From NCBI GenBank assembly GCA_049510975.1, contig JBEKYM010000029.1, positions 1 through 64,000 of the forward strand: a DNA stretch of 64,000 bases, read 5' to 3'. Numbering within the stretch: position 1 is the first letter of the stretch; each line of letters starts with the position of its first letter. This stretch comes from JAKACA01 sp049510975 (GTDB taxonomy: Bacteria > Actinomycetota > Acidimicrobiia > Acidimicrobiales > Bog-793). Shown here piece after piece: positions 9,352-17,805 of this stretch. The translations under genes were made by a program, and so were the position numbers. The notes beneath the pieces were generated by a model. The model was not told the DNA's origin, did no database searches, and was given only the letters and a program-made list of their open reading frames with translations.

Positions 9352-9806
9352 GAGCTCTCGCCGGCGTGCCGCTGCGCCATGACGTCATCGATGGCGGCGC
9401 CCATCCACACGAGCGATCGCAACAGCTGATCCCCCTCGGGCGTGTGCTGGCAAAGGTCTTGCAGGCGGGCAAGCATGGCCGCCTCGACGCCGCGCAGGAC
9501 CAAGTCCCCCTCGGCCGTCAGCTGCAGTGAGGCAACCCGTTGGTCGCTCGCCACTTTGGAACGAGCGAGCAGTCCGCGTTGGCACAGTGCCTCCACCGCG
9601 GCGCTGACGGTGGGCTTGCCGAGTGCCAGGCGCCGGGCGATCCGAGAGGCTCGCTGGTCGCCCGAGGCGATGGCCGAGAGGACTCGGTAATGGGCGAGGT
9701 TGAGCTCGTCCGAAGCCCGCTCGAGGAGTCGGGAGGCGCGGACGAGGGCTCGCACCGCTTCCACTCCGGCGGTGTCCGGATTGGCCAGGGTGTCCGGATC
9801 AGGCAT
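9348..9806 (-). CDS. MarR-family transcriptional regulator
   Basis: 152 residues with the MarR winged-helix layout: dimerisation helices, a recognition region around RIARRLALGKPTVSAAVEAL (~57-76), a wing with SDQRVASLQLT, and a long C-terminal helix. MarR proteins usually repress their own operon and are released by small aromatic or drug-like ligands. Here the regulated target is almost certainly the downstream ABC exporter, whose start overlaps this stop by 4 bp. The ATG at 9806 lies 6 bp from a TAGCCT hexamer, and a perfect 9-1-9 palindrome sits just upstream, so autorepression is likely. Confidence 0.9.
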   Translation of the reverse strand: MPDPDTLANPDTAGVEAVRALVRASRLLERASDELNLAHYRVLSAIASGDQRASRIARRLALGKPTVSAAVEALCQRGLLARSKVASDQRVASLQLTAEGDLVLRGVEAAMLARLQDLCQHTPEGDQLLRSLVWMGAAIDDVMAQRHAGESS

Positions 9807-9812
9807 GCCTCC

Positions 9813-9843
9813 AGGCTAGCGAGATGGTTCGTCGGACGAACCA
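9813..9843 (-). promoter_or_regulatory. marR promoter with palindromic operator
   Basis: A TAGCCT hexamer (minus strand, 9813-9818) lies 6 nt before the marR ATG, in the position expected for the -10 element of a leaderless transcript. Immediately upstream, 9825-9843 is a perfect inverted repeat with 9-bp arms (tggttcgtc / gacgaacca) around a single centre base. It covers the place where the -35 element should be, so a bound MarR dimer would block RNA polymerase. Operator identity is inferred. Confidence 0.6.
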
Positions 9844-9857
9844 CTTGGCGGTGCCGG

Positions 9858-11309
9858 CTAGCGTCTCACCGACAGCTGCCACGGGACCGCCCAGGCGAAG
9901 AGGTTTCCGTCGGTGTTGCCGGCGAGCACGACGGGGCCGCTGACCACCGCCGGCCCGTAGAAGGCGGTGCGGTTCGCATCAGTCCATTCGAACAGCTGGT
10001 CGCCGTTGCTCGCGTGCAGGGCGACGAGGGCAGGGCCTGTCGTGGCGAGCACGACGCCTGGTACCGAAGTGAGGGCTGCGAGAACCGGCCCGTCGTCGAG
10101 GCAGTCCTGCCACACCGGTTGGCCCGTCGCCGGATCGAGGGCGTCCACGCTGCCGAGGCAGGCGTTCCCGTCGATCGTGGTCGTGCCGCCGGCGACATAC
10201 AGGGTGGTTCCGTCGAAGGTCGCCGGAGCGATCGAACCGTTGCCCCGCTGCGGGTCGCCGCCTCCTTGGGCGATCTGGTACTCCCAGACCGGACCGCGCG
10301 AGAGCGACGTCGTGTTGAGCGCGTAGAAGGTTCCGTTCTTGTCGGCCGAACCGACGAGCTGCTCGAGCTGGTCGCCGATGTCCGCTGTGAACAGCGTCGG
10401 GGAGGACCCCCAGTCGCTGTCGCTCACGCGCTGGTCGGCGGGGACCGCCCACGAGCCGAGGAGCGCCAGGTTGGCCAGGCTGAGCTTCAACATGGCGTCC
10501 TGAAGCGGCGTCGTGCAGGTGGTGTTCCCGGTCGTCACGAACAAGGCGTCTTCTGCCGGGTCGACCGCCGGCGAGGACCACACACCACCCCCGAGGCAGC
10601 CGCCCGCCGGCACCGTGGGGAACTCGTGCTCGACGGCTCCGGTGGCGGCGTTGACCATGAAGACTCCGCTCGCCACAAGTGGGCAGTCGCCGAACGAGGA
10701 CATTCCGATGTAGACGCTGCCGTCGTAGAGCACTGGCGAACTCCAGACGAAACCCCCGTCAAGCGGAGCAATCCGCGTCTCCCAGACGACGGCGCCCGTC
10801 GAGGCTCGCAGCTCGGCGAGGTCGCCAGCGCCCCCTCCGGTGATGACGACTTTCGTGCCGCTCACGGTCCCGACCGTCGGTGAGCTGGCGATCCCGACGG
10901 TGCTTGGGTTGCACCCTGGCGCGTTCGTCTGGCCGAGATACGTCGACCAGAGGTTCTTGCCGGCGGGGTTCGTGGCGTGCTCCTCGCCGGCCCAGTCGCC
11001 CCAGTAGGCGATCCCGTTCACGACAGCTGGCTGGCCGCTGATGGCGCCGGCTGCGTGAGCCGCCCAGATCTCTTGGAGGCCGGCGACGTTGCCGACGCGG
11101 ATGGCGGTGTCGGGCGAGTAGCCGTCCCGACTCAGGTCGCCGTGGTAGGTGGCGAGCTCGACGGTGATCGGGACGGTCGCGGCTGACGCCGTGACGACGG
11201 GCAGGCCGGACAGCACTCCCGCCACGAGCAGGGCGAGGCCGCCGGCGGCGAGCAACCGTCGCCCGGCGGCCCGCTTCGACAGCGGACCTCTCGGCAGTGC
11301 AGCTGCCAC
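9858..11309 (-). CDS. Secreted PQQ-like beta-propeller protein
   Basis: 483 residues. The N-terminus is a classical signal peptide: basic (KRAAGRR), a hydrophobic run, then an Ala-rich ASAAT cleavage region near residue 44. The rest is a WD/PQQ-type beta-propeller with recurring blades that pair a G-x-V/A-Y-x-G strand with DxxTGxxxW-like turns (for example NAATGAVEHE and DPATGQPVWQ). No methanol-dehydrogenase-type catalytic block is evident, so it may be a binding or scaffold propeller. GTG 11309 is chosen because GAGGAG sits 7 nt upstream; the much longer open frame running back to 12266 is antisense shadow. It follows the YihY-like gene by 11 bp, probably in one operon. Confidence 0.85.
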   Translation of the reverse strand: MAAALPRGPLSKRAAGRRLLAAGGLALLVAGVLSGLPVVTASAATVPITVELATYHGDLSRDGYSPDTAIRVGNVAGLQEIWAAHAAGAISGQPAVVNGIAYWGDWAGEEHATNPAGKNLWSTYLGQTNAPGCNPSTVGIASSPTVGTVSGTKVVITGGGAGDLAELRASTGAVVWETRIAPLDGGFVWSSPVLYDGSVYIGMSSFGDCPLVASGVFMVNAATGAVEHEFPTVPAGGCLGGGVWSSPAVDPAEDALFVTTGNTTCTTPLQDAMLKLSLANLALLGSWAVPADQRVSDSDWGSSPTLFTADIGDQLEQLVGSADKNGTFYALNTTSLSRGPVWEYQIAQGGGDPQRGNGSIAPATFDGTTLYVAGGTTTIDGNACLGSVDALDPATGQPVWQDCLDDGPVLAALTSVPGVVLATTGPALVALHASNGDQLFEWTDANRTAFYGPAVVSGPVVLAGNTDGNLFAWAVPWQLSVRR

Positions 11310-11320
11310 GTGTGCGCTCC

Positions 11321-12304
11321 TCAGTCGGCAGGGTCCGGGAATGCTGACACAGATCCCTCTCCCGGCGCGGAGACGGCGACGGCCTCGCGTCGGGGGTGAT
11401 TGGCTTCGGCGAGGTACTGGAGAACACGGTCGTCGGCGCTCGTGGGATCGTCGCTCACGAGGCTGCGGGGAAAGAGGCGACGATCGAGAACCGGGTTGAG
11501 CTCGGCACCGTAGAGGCTGATCTTCGCGAGCAGGAAGAGAAACCCGACCAAGCCGATGACGACCCCGAACTGCCCATAGGTGGCCGAGCTGTGACGCACC
11601 TGATGTTCGATGAGGCCGGAGCCGAGCGTGATGAGGAACGTGAAGCCCACGGAGCCGACGACTGCACCCGGCCACAGCGCCCGTGTCGCAACACTGCGTG
11701 GCGTGAGGGTGCGGAAGCTGGCGAAGAAGAGGCCGGTGTTGGCGACGAGGAGGCCGGCGATCACGAGGATCCGTAGCGCCCACGGCTCGCCGTGGGCAGT
11801 GGCGACGGCGGCGACGGCGGCGTTCAGCACGAACGTGCCACCGATGATGCACAGCCCGAGCAGGCTGCGGCCGAGCCGGGGGACGAACCCTGGGCGGTCG
11901 GACCGAGGCACGTTCCATGCCTGTGCCATGGCGTGTTGGGCGGACTGCATGACGCCCTGGGCGCCATAGAGGAGCCCAAGGAGTCCGACGACCAGTCCGA
12001 TCACGCTCCCGTGCAGGCTGCTCGATGCGTGCGCTGGGTTGAAATTCGATCCGACGACGGGAAACTCGTGAAGCGTGGAGACGATCGTGTTTCCGAGTGA
12101 GGCCACACCGATGAAGCCCAAGATGGTCGTCACGACGAGCAGCAACGGGTACACGCTCACGAAGCCGTACCAGCCGAGAGCCACGACGTACTGCCCGAGT
12201 TGGTCGTCGTTGAACTTCTTCTGGACCGCGAAGGCTGGGCCGACGAGGCGGGCGCGGCGCTGCCATCGGTCGAGCCGGGCAAGGGACCGGCGGAGGATCT
12301 TCAT
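11321..12304 (-). CDS. YihY/BrkB-family membrane protein
   Basis: 327 residues with about six transmembrane helices and the family-typical opening QLGQYVVALGWYGFVSVYPLLLV after a basic amphipathic N-terminus. A mid-protein YGAQGVMQSAQHAMAQAWNVPR stretch and the YGQFGVVIGLVGFLFLLA helix near the end are also characteristic. The family was once misnamed ribonuclease BN; its transport or envelope role is not settled. The start is ATG 12304; the frame upstream of it is noncoding. It lies between the small membrane protein and the propeller gene on the minus strand. Confidence 0.88.
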   Translation of the reverse strand: MKILRRSLARLDRWQRRARLVGPAFAVQKKFNDDQLGQYVVALGWYGFVSVYPLLLVVTTILGFIGVASLGNTIVSTLHEFPVVGSNFNPAHASSSLHGSVIGLVVGLLGLLYGAQGVMQSAQHAMAQAWNVPRSDRPGFVPRLGRSLLGLCIIGGTFVLNAAVAAVATAHGEPWALRILVIAGLLVANTGLFFASFRTLTPRSVATRALWPGAVVGSVGFTFLITLGSGLIEHQVRHSSATYGQFGVVIGLVGFLFLLAKISLYGAELNPVLDRRLFPRSLVSDDPTSADDRVLQYLAEANHPRREAVAVSAPGEGSVSAFPDPAD

Positions 12305-12351
12305 CGCAGGATTCTTCCCCGCGGGCGATGCTCGAACCGTTGGCGTGGCCC

Positions 12352-12552
12352 TCAGGGCACGTCCCGGGCGTCCCGGCGAGCGCGTCTCGACAGCGACAGC
12401 AGGGCCAGCCCGACGACGAGGGTTGCTCCGCCGATGAGGGCCCATTGGATCTCTCCGGTCATGAACGAGCCCTTGATCAGACCGACTCCCTGCCCGATCC
12501 AGACGACGCCGGCGATGCACAGCAGTCCGCCGATGACGCCCCGCACCCGCAT
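12352..12552 (-). CDS. Small two-helix membrane protein
   Basis: A 66-residue protein starting at ATG 12552, with two hydrophobic helices (GVIGGLLCIAGVVWIGQGVG and WALIGGATLVVGLALLSL) and a basic Arg-rich tail. I do not recognise a named family. It heads a minus-strand set with the YihY-like and propeller genes and diverges from the SulP gene across a 104-bp gap. The hydrophobicity pattern, plausible start and fit into the intergenic space support it being real. Confidence 0.65.
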   Translation of the reverse strand: MRVRGVIGGLLCIAGVVWIGQGVGLIKGSFMTGEIQWALIGGATLVVGLALLSLSRRARRDARDVP

Positions 12553-12656
12553 CAGGGCATCGCCCGGAAGCCTGCGGGAGCGCGCATGGCACGAGGGTAT
12601 CGGGCGGGGGCGGCGGCATCCCAGCGAGCACGCTCCCACGGTGCTAAGGATTCGCC

Positions 12657-14321
12657 GTGAAGTCCTGGCCGGTGGTGCCGACACTGCGGGGCTACCGGAT
12701 CCCGTGGCTCGGGCCGGACGTCCTTGCCGGGCTGACGCTCGTCGCCATTGCCGTGCCTGAGCAGATGGCAACGGCCCGGCTCGCGAACATGCCCGCAGTG
12801 ACCGGCCTCTACGCCTTCGTCGCCGGGTCGGTCATGTTCGCGCTCATCGGCCGGAGCCGGCAGATGTCGGTGGGGGCCGACTCGACGATCGCGCCGATCA
12901 TCGCCGCCGGTGTGGCCGCCGTGGCGGTGGTCGGGACGCCGGACTACACCCACCTCGTGTCGTTCCTCGCCATCATGGTGGGGGCGTTCGTGCTGATGGT
13001 CGGCCTCTTCCGTTTCGGATGGATCGCCGAGCTCTTCTCCACGCCCGTGATCACGGGCGTGCTTGCGGGCATCGCCGTCGAGATCGTCGTGCGCCAGCTG
13101 CCGCCGATCCTCGGCCTCGCCGGCGGCGGGACAACGACGATCGGCCGGGTGCGCGACGTTGTCGATCAACTCAGCCACACCAACGGCTGGTCGGTCGGCA
13201 TCGCCGTCGTGGTGTTCGCCGTCATCGTCCTGGCCGAGCACATCGACCGGCGTATCCCCGGCGCGCTCATCGGGCTCGTCGCCTCCGTCGCCCTTGTTGC
13301 CGCTGCCGGACTCGTCGCCCATGGCGTGCAGGTCGTCGGGTCGGTCCATGGAGGCCTGCCTTCGTTCGCGGTTCCCTCCGCCTCGTTGACGCAGGTGCGC
13401 CACCTCCTCGTCCCTGCCCTCACGATCGCGTTCATCGTCGTGGCACAGACGGCGGCGACGGTGCGGGCCTCGACGGCCGGCGCCCCGGCCACTGCGGACT
13501 TCGACATCGATCTCGTCGGAATCGGGGCTGGCAGCCTCGTCGCCGGCGTGAGCGGGTCGTTCGCCGTCAACTCGAGCCCTCCGCGTACCGGCATCGTGAC
13601 CGCTTCGGGTGGGCGGTCGCAGCTCACCAGCATCGTCGCGGCGGTCGTCGTCATCGCCGTGGTCCTCTTCGCCACCGGACTGCTGAAGGACCTGCCGAAG
13701 GCGACACTCGGCGCCATCTTGTTGTTCGTCGCTTCGCGGCTCCTGCGCATCCAGGTGCTCCGGCGCATCCTGGCTTTCTCCGGCTGGGAGTTCGCCGTGG
13801 CGCTGCTCACCGGCTTGATGGTCGCGATCGTGGGCATCGAGCAAGGGGTGGTGCTCGCCATGGTGCTGTCCCTCGCCGACCGGACTCGGCGGGCAGCCCG
13901 TCCCGCCGTGGCCGTCCTCGGCCGGGAGGTGGGCACGGACCACTGGATCCCGACCGACGTGGGCCGTGCCACCGAGACGGTCCCCGGCGTCCTCGTGTTC
14001 CTCATCTACGGGCCGCTCTGGTACGGCAACGCCGACTATGTGCGCTTGCGGGTCCAGACGCTCGTCGCGCAGGCGACGACGCCCGTTCACGGCCTCGTCC
14101 TGGACGCCAACGGCATCTCCGACATCGACTTCACCGGAGCGCAGTCCCTCAGCTCGCTCGTGAGCGAGTTGAAGCAGACCGGAGTGACGACGATCATCGC
14201 CCGCTCCTCGCACGTCGTGCATCACGAGCTCAAACACGGCGGGGTGCTCGCCACCGTCGGCGAGAACGGCCTCCGGGATTCGATCGAGGAAGCGGTGGAC
14301 TCCCTCGCGGCCAAGCCGTGA
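12657..14321 (+). CDS. SulP-family anion permease with STAS domain
   Basis: 554 residues: a SulP/SLC26 transport core of about 12-14 membrane segments (~20-410), with the family-typical GPDVLAGLTLVAIAVPEQMA near the N-terminus and NSSPPRTG in the middle, then a cytosolic STAS domain (~435-545) with the DANGISDIDFTGA loop. SulP proteins move sulfate, bicarbonate or dicarboxylates; the sequence does not tell which. The start is GTG 12657. Next gene 19 bp downstream is a transaminase, so a loose plus-strand transcription unit is possible. Confidence 0.92.
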   Translation: MKSWPVVPTLRGYRIPWLGPDVLAGLTLVAIAVPEQMATARLANMPAVTGLYAFVAGSVMFALIGRSRQMSVGADSTIAPIIAAGVAAVAVVGTPDYTHLVSFLAIMVGAFVLMVGLFRFGWIAELFSTPVITGVLAGIAVEIVVRQLPPILGLAGGGTTTIGRVRDVVDQLSHTNGWSVGIAVVVFAVIVLAEHIDRRIPGALIGLVASVALVAAAGLVAHGVQVVGSVHGGLPSFAVPSASLTQVRHLLVPALTIAFIVVAQTAATVRASTAGAPATADFDIDLVGIGAGSLVAGVSGSFAVNSSPPRTGIVTASGGRSQLTSIVAAVVVIAVVLFATGLLKDLPKATLGAILLFVASRLLRIQVLRRILAFSGWEFAVALLTGLMVAIVGIEQGVVLAMVLSLADRTRRAARPAVAVLGREVGTDHWIPTDVGRATETVPGVLVFLIYGPLWYGNADYVRLRVQTLVAQATTPVHGLVLDANGISDIDFTGAQSLSSLVSELKQTGVTTIIARSSHVVHHELKHGGVLATVGENGLRDSIEEAVDSLAAKP

Positions 14322-14340
14322 GGAGCGCCAAGATGGACCC

Positions 14341-15693
14341 ATGATCGATCGCGAGCGCCTGCAAGGGCTGTTGAACCGAGAACGCCTCGCTTACGAGGAG
14401 CTGCACCCGCGCTCGTACCAGGCCAGCCGAGGCGACACGCACCTGCTCTCCGGTGTGCCCATGACGTGGATGGCGAAATGGCACGGCGGGTTCCCGCTCG
14501 TGCTCGCCGGGGCTCGCGGGGCAACGATCACCGACATCGACGGCCATGACTACGCCGATTTCTGCCTCGGCGACACCGGCGCGATGGCCGGTCACTCGCC
14601 GCCGGCGACGGTGGCGGCCATCCGGCGCAGGGTCGAAGGCGACGGCGGGCTCACCACGATGCTGCCGTCCGAGGACGGCGTCGCCGTCGCCGCCGTGCTG
14701 GCCGACAGGTTCTCGCTCCCGACGTGGAGTTTCACGCTGAGCGCCACCGACGCCAACCGCTGGGCGATCCGGATCGCCCGTCACGTCGCTGGCCGCCCGA
14801 AGATCCTCGTGTTCCACCACTGCTATCACGGAAGCGTCGACGAGACGATCGCCACCCTTTACGGCACGACGGTGCGCGCCTCCGACGGCAACGTCGGGCC
14901 GCCGGTGGATCCTGCGCTCACGACCCGCGTCGTCGAGTTCAACGACTTGGAGGCGCTCGAGAGCGAGCTCGCCGCCGGCGACGTGGCGGCCGTGCTCGCC
15001 GAGCCGGCCCTCACGAACATCGGCATCGTCCTGCCCGAGCCCGGCTTCCACGAAGGCCTGCGGCGGCTTTCCCGCCAGGCCGGCTCGCTGCTCATCGTCG
15101 ACGAGACGCACACGCTCTCGGCCGGCCCGGGAGGCTGCACGCAGCTCTGGGGGCTGGAGCCGGACATCGTCACCGTGGGCAAAGCCATCGCCGGCGGCAT
15201 CCCGGCAGGCGCCTACGGGCTGTCGGACGAAGTCGCTCACGGCCTGCTCGGTTCGCCCGACGCCGACCTGGTCGACGTCGGCGGCGTGGGCGGCACGCTG
15301 GCCGGCAACGTCCTCTCGACGGCTGCCATGCGGGCCACCCTCGAGCACGTGCTCACGCCGGCGGCGTTCGAGTCGATGATCGCCCTTTGCGAGCGGTACG
15401 TGTCGGGGGCCGAGCAGATCCTCGCGAGGACCGGCTTGCCCTGGACGATCACCCGCCTCGGCGCGCGAGCCGAGTACCGGTTCTGCCCGCGACCACCCCG
15501 GACGGGCGCCGAGTCGGCGGCGGCCGCCGACGAGGATCTCGACGAGTACCTGCATCTGTACCTGGCGAATCGAGACGTGCTGTTGACCCCGTTTCACAAC
15601 ATGGCGCTCATGTGCCCGGCGACGACCAACGCCGATGTCGATCGCCTGCTCGTGGCGTTCGCCGGCGCTGCCTCCGAGCTCGCAGGTCGGTAA
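14341..15693 (+). CDS. Class III PLP-dependent aminotransferase (glutamate-semialdehyde-aminomutase-like)
   Basis: 450 residues with fold-type I, class III features: the CYHG segment (Tyr162-His163) that stacks on the cofactor, IVDETH (Asp254, which contacts the pyridine N) and the Schiff-base Lys281 in TVGKAIAGGIPAGAYG. The usual SGTEA-like phosphate-binding stretch reads SATDANRWAIRIAR, placing it in a subgroup related to glutamate-1-semialdehyde aminomutase rather than in ornithine/GABA transaminases. Substrate unknown. An AGGAG lies upstream of ATG 14341. It sits between the SulP gene and a DMT-type transporter. Confidence 0.88.
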   Translation: MIDRERLQGLLNRERLAYEELHPRSYQASRGDTHLLSGVPMTWMAKWHGGFPLVLAGARGATITDIDGHDYADFCLGDTGAMAGHSPPATVAAIRRRVEGDGGLTTMLPSEDGVAVAAVLADRFSLPTWSFTLSATDANRWAIRIARHVAGRPKILVFHHCYHGSVDETIATLYGTTVRASDGNVGPPVDPALTTRVVEFNDLEALESELAAGDVAAVLAEPALTNIGIVLPEPGFHEGLRRLSRQAGSLLIVDETHTLSAGPGGCTQLWGLEPDIVTVGKAIAGGIPAGAYGLSDEVAHGLLGSPDADLVDVGGVGGTLAGNVLSTAAMRATLEHVLTPAAFESMIALCERYVSGAEQILARTGLPWTITRLGARAEYRFCPRPPRTGAESAAAADEDLDEYLHLYLANRDVLLTPFHNMALMCPATTNADVDRLLVAFAGAASELAGR

Positions 15694-15744
15694 CGCCCCC
15701 GACGTGAGTTCGCCCGCTGCTCGCCGACGCGGGAGGCTGGCACC

Positions 15745-16686
15745 GTGACGGTGCCCGTGATCGCCAGCCTCACGGTCCTGCACCACCACTTCGCACCGGG
15801 CGTGGTCTCGATCGTGTTGCTGTCGCTCGCCAGTGCCGTTTGCTACGGGCTGGCAGCCGTCCTCCAGCATCACGAGGCCATCCAGCAGGAGCCCGAGGTG
15901 ACGTCGCACGCCAACCTGCTGGCTCGTCTCGTCCGGCGACCCGTTTGGCTGCTCGGGAGTGCTCTCGACGGTGTCGGTTACGTCTTTCAGTTCCTCGCTC
16001 TGCGGCGTGGGTCGCTCGCCTTGGTGGAGCCGCTTCTCGTCCTCAGCCTGGTGTTCGCGCTCCCGGTGGCGGCCCGTCTCGAGCACCGGCGGATCTCGTC
16101 GACCGAGATCTTGGCGGCCATCGTCACGGTGAGCGGTCTCGCCCTCTTCCAGGAGGCCGCCCGGCCCGCCCTCGGTCACCCGGTGGCGCCGGCGTCGGAT
16201 TGGATCGTGCTCAGCGCGGTCGTGGCGGTCGGCTGTGGCCTGCTCGCCGTCGTGGCTCGTGGCGGCTCGCCCCGTCGCGCCGCCCTGGCCTACGGCACCG
16301 GCTCGGGCGCCGCCTTCGGATACGTCGCCGCCGTCACCGAGCGCACTGGCCACCTGCTCGACCACGGCGTCGTGCACGTGTTCGTGACCTGGCCGCCGTA
16401 CGTGCTCGCGGTTGCCGCCGTGGTGGCGCTGTCCCTGACGCAGAGCGCCTTCAATGCCGGAGTGCTCCGCCTCTCCCTCCCAACCATCACCATCGCCCAG
16501 CCCATCGTCGCCCTTGCCATCGGCATCGGCTTCTTCGGGGAGCGAGTGCACTCGCGAGGCCTGTCACCGGTGGTCGAGGTGCTCGCGCTCGCCGTCATGA
16601 CCGTCGGCGTGTACAACCTCACGAGGTCGCCGGTGCTCACTTCCGAAGGCGAGCGGCCGGCGCCGGCGCCTCGGAGGGGCGATTGA
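15745..16686 (+). CDS. DMT-superfamily (EamA/NIPA-like) membrane transporter
   Basis: 313 residues, about ten transmembrane segments arranged as two related halves, each with a Gly/Ala-rich helix pair (for example YGLAAVLQHHEA and FGYVAAVTERTG) and a final TITIAQPIVALAIGIGFFGE typical of the drug/metabolite transporter fold. Such proteins export small metabolites or carry metal ions; the substrate is not predictable. The GTG start at 15745 places the hydrophobic core near the N-terminus. Its stop overlaps the next start (TGATG), implying translational coupling with the oxidoreductase. Confidence 0.8.
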   Translation: MTVPVIASLTVLHHHFAPGVVSIVLLSLASAVCYGLAAVLQHHEAIQQEPEVTSHANLLARLVRRPVWLLGSALDGVGYVFQFLALRRGSLALVEPLLVLSLVFALPVAARLEHRRISSTEILAAIVTVSGLALFQEAARPALGHPVAPASDWIVLSAVVAVGCGLLAVVARGGSPRRAALAYGTGSGAAFGYVAAVTERTGHLLDHGVVHVFVTWPPYVLAVAAVVALSLTQSAFNAGVLRLSLPTITIAQPIVALAIGIGFFGERVHSRGLSPVVEVLALAVMTVGVYNLTRSPVLTSEGERPAPAPRRGD

Positions 16687-17576
16687 TGGCGCTGCGATTC
16701 GGTCTCGTCGGTACGGGTTTCTGGGCGCGGATCACTCACGCGCCGGCGTTGGCCTCGACCGAGGGCGTCCAATTGGCCGGGGTGTGGGGACGCGACGCCG
16801 CCGCCGCCGCTGCCTTGGCGGCCGACTTCGGCGTCACGGCCTATGGCGACGTCGACGACATGATCGAGGCCGTCGACGCAGTCGCCTTCTCGGTCCCGCC
16901 GGATGTACAGGCCGCCATCGCCCTGCGGGCGGCCCGAGCCGGCCGGCACCTGCTGCTCGAGAAACCGATCGCCACCTCCCTCGCCGCCGCTGAGGCGCTC
17001 GCGAGGGCCGTGCGGGCGAGCGGGGTGGCCTCGGTGGTGTTCTTCACGGCGCGGTTCCAGCCGCTCGTGCGGGCGTGGTTGGCAGAACTTGCAGCCGTGC
17101 CGGGCTGGGTTGGCGGGAGTGGGCTCTGGCTGGGGAGCGCCTTTCAAGAGGGCAGCCCTTTCGACACGCCCTGGCGCCGGGACAAGGGCGGACTCTGGGA
17201 CGTCGGCCCGCATGCCGTCTCGCTGATGTGGGCGGCCCTCGGTCCGGTCGTCGCAGTCCGGGCCGAGGCGGGACTCGGTGACATCGTCCACCTCGTGCTC
17301 CGCCACGAGAGCGGGGCGACGAGCACCGTGACCGTGACCATCGGCGCGGTTCCCGCAGCAGCGCGAACGACGTGTTTCGTCTGGGGTGGCGCCGGGCGAT
17401 CGGCGATGCCGACCGAACACGCGGGCTCCGAGGTGGCCCTGCGGGTCGCGCTCGCGGAGCTGGCTTCCAACGCACGCTCCGGCGCTGTCGATCACCCCTG
17501 TGACGTGATGTTCGGGCGGGACGTCGTTGCCGTCCTCGCCGAGGCGGAACATCAGATCAGGACGGACCTGTCTTGA
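16686..17576 (+). CDS. Gfo/Idh/MocA-family oxidoreductase
   Basis: 296 residues. An N-terminal NAD(P)-binding Rossmann domain opens with FGLVGTGFWA, and the EKPIA motif (~94-98) carries the Lys characteristic of the family's active site. A C-terminal alpha/beta domain has the WDVGPHAVS motif, with the Asp and His expected near the substrate. The family oxidises or reduces sugars, inositols and related polyols. The start ATG overlaps the transporter stop, so the two proteins are probably made together. The longer frame from 15840 is an out-of-frame shadow of the transporter. Confidence 0.88.
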   Translation: MALRFGLVGTGFWARITHAPALASTEGVQLAGVWGRDAAAAAALAADFGVTAYGDVDDMIEAVDAVAFSVPPDVQAAIALRAARAGRHLLLEKPIATSLAAAEALARAVRASGVASVVFFTARFQPLVRAWLAELAAVPGWVGGSGLWLGSAFQEGSPFDTPWRRDKGGLWDVGPHAVSLMWAALGPVVAVRAEAGLGDIVHLVLRHESGATSTVTVTIGAVPAAARTTCFVWGGAGRSAMPTEHAGSEVALRVALAELASNARSGAVDHPCDVMFGRDVVAVLAEAEHQIRTDLS

Positions 17577-17601
17577 TCCTTGGGCGGTGTGCGTGGCCCG
17601 T

Positions 17602-17805
17602 TCAGTGGGGGAGCGCCGTCGTGAGCAGGTAGAGGTCGACGATCGCCAGCACGCTCGTGACGATCATCAAGACGAGCACGATGGAGGCAGAGGCTTGGTT
17701 CAGCCCCTTCGCCCGGGGCTGCGGTTTCGTGGCGGGGGTGCGCAGCACGGCCGCGGCAGCAGAGCTCGAGTCGCCGATGTCCCAGCTCCGGTTCGACGTG
17801 GTCAT
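17602..17805 (-). CDS. Small single-pass membrane protein
   Basis: 67 residues: a Ser/Ala-rich, basic N-terminal half and one C-terminal transmembrane helix (ASIVLVLMIVTSVLAIVDLY). No family recognised. Its ATG at 17805 overlaps the stop of the upstream membrane-sensor-like gene as ATGA, a strong sign that it is translated and coupled to that protein, perhaps as a partner subunit. Confidence 0.65.
   Translation of the reverse strand: MTTSNRSWDIGDSSSAAAAVLRTPATKPQPRAKGLNQASASIVLVLMIVTSVLAIVDLYLLTTALPH

Noticed and set aside
7024..9429. 801-codon open frame on the plus strand
   Set aside because: It lies antisense to the fused ABC exporter, whose domains and motifs are unmistakable; the translation is Arg/Glu/Asp-biased with no motif, a usual high-GC shadow.
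12552..14342. 596-codon open frame on the minus strand
   Set aside because: Antisense to the SulP permease; composition dominated by Asp/Arg/His/Glu from reversed codons.
14230..16551. 773-codon open frame on the minus strand
   Set aside because: Antisense to the transaminase and DMT transporter genes, low-complexity composition, no recognisable domain.
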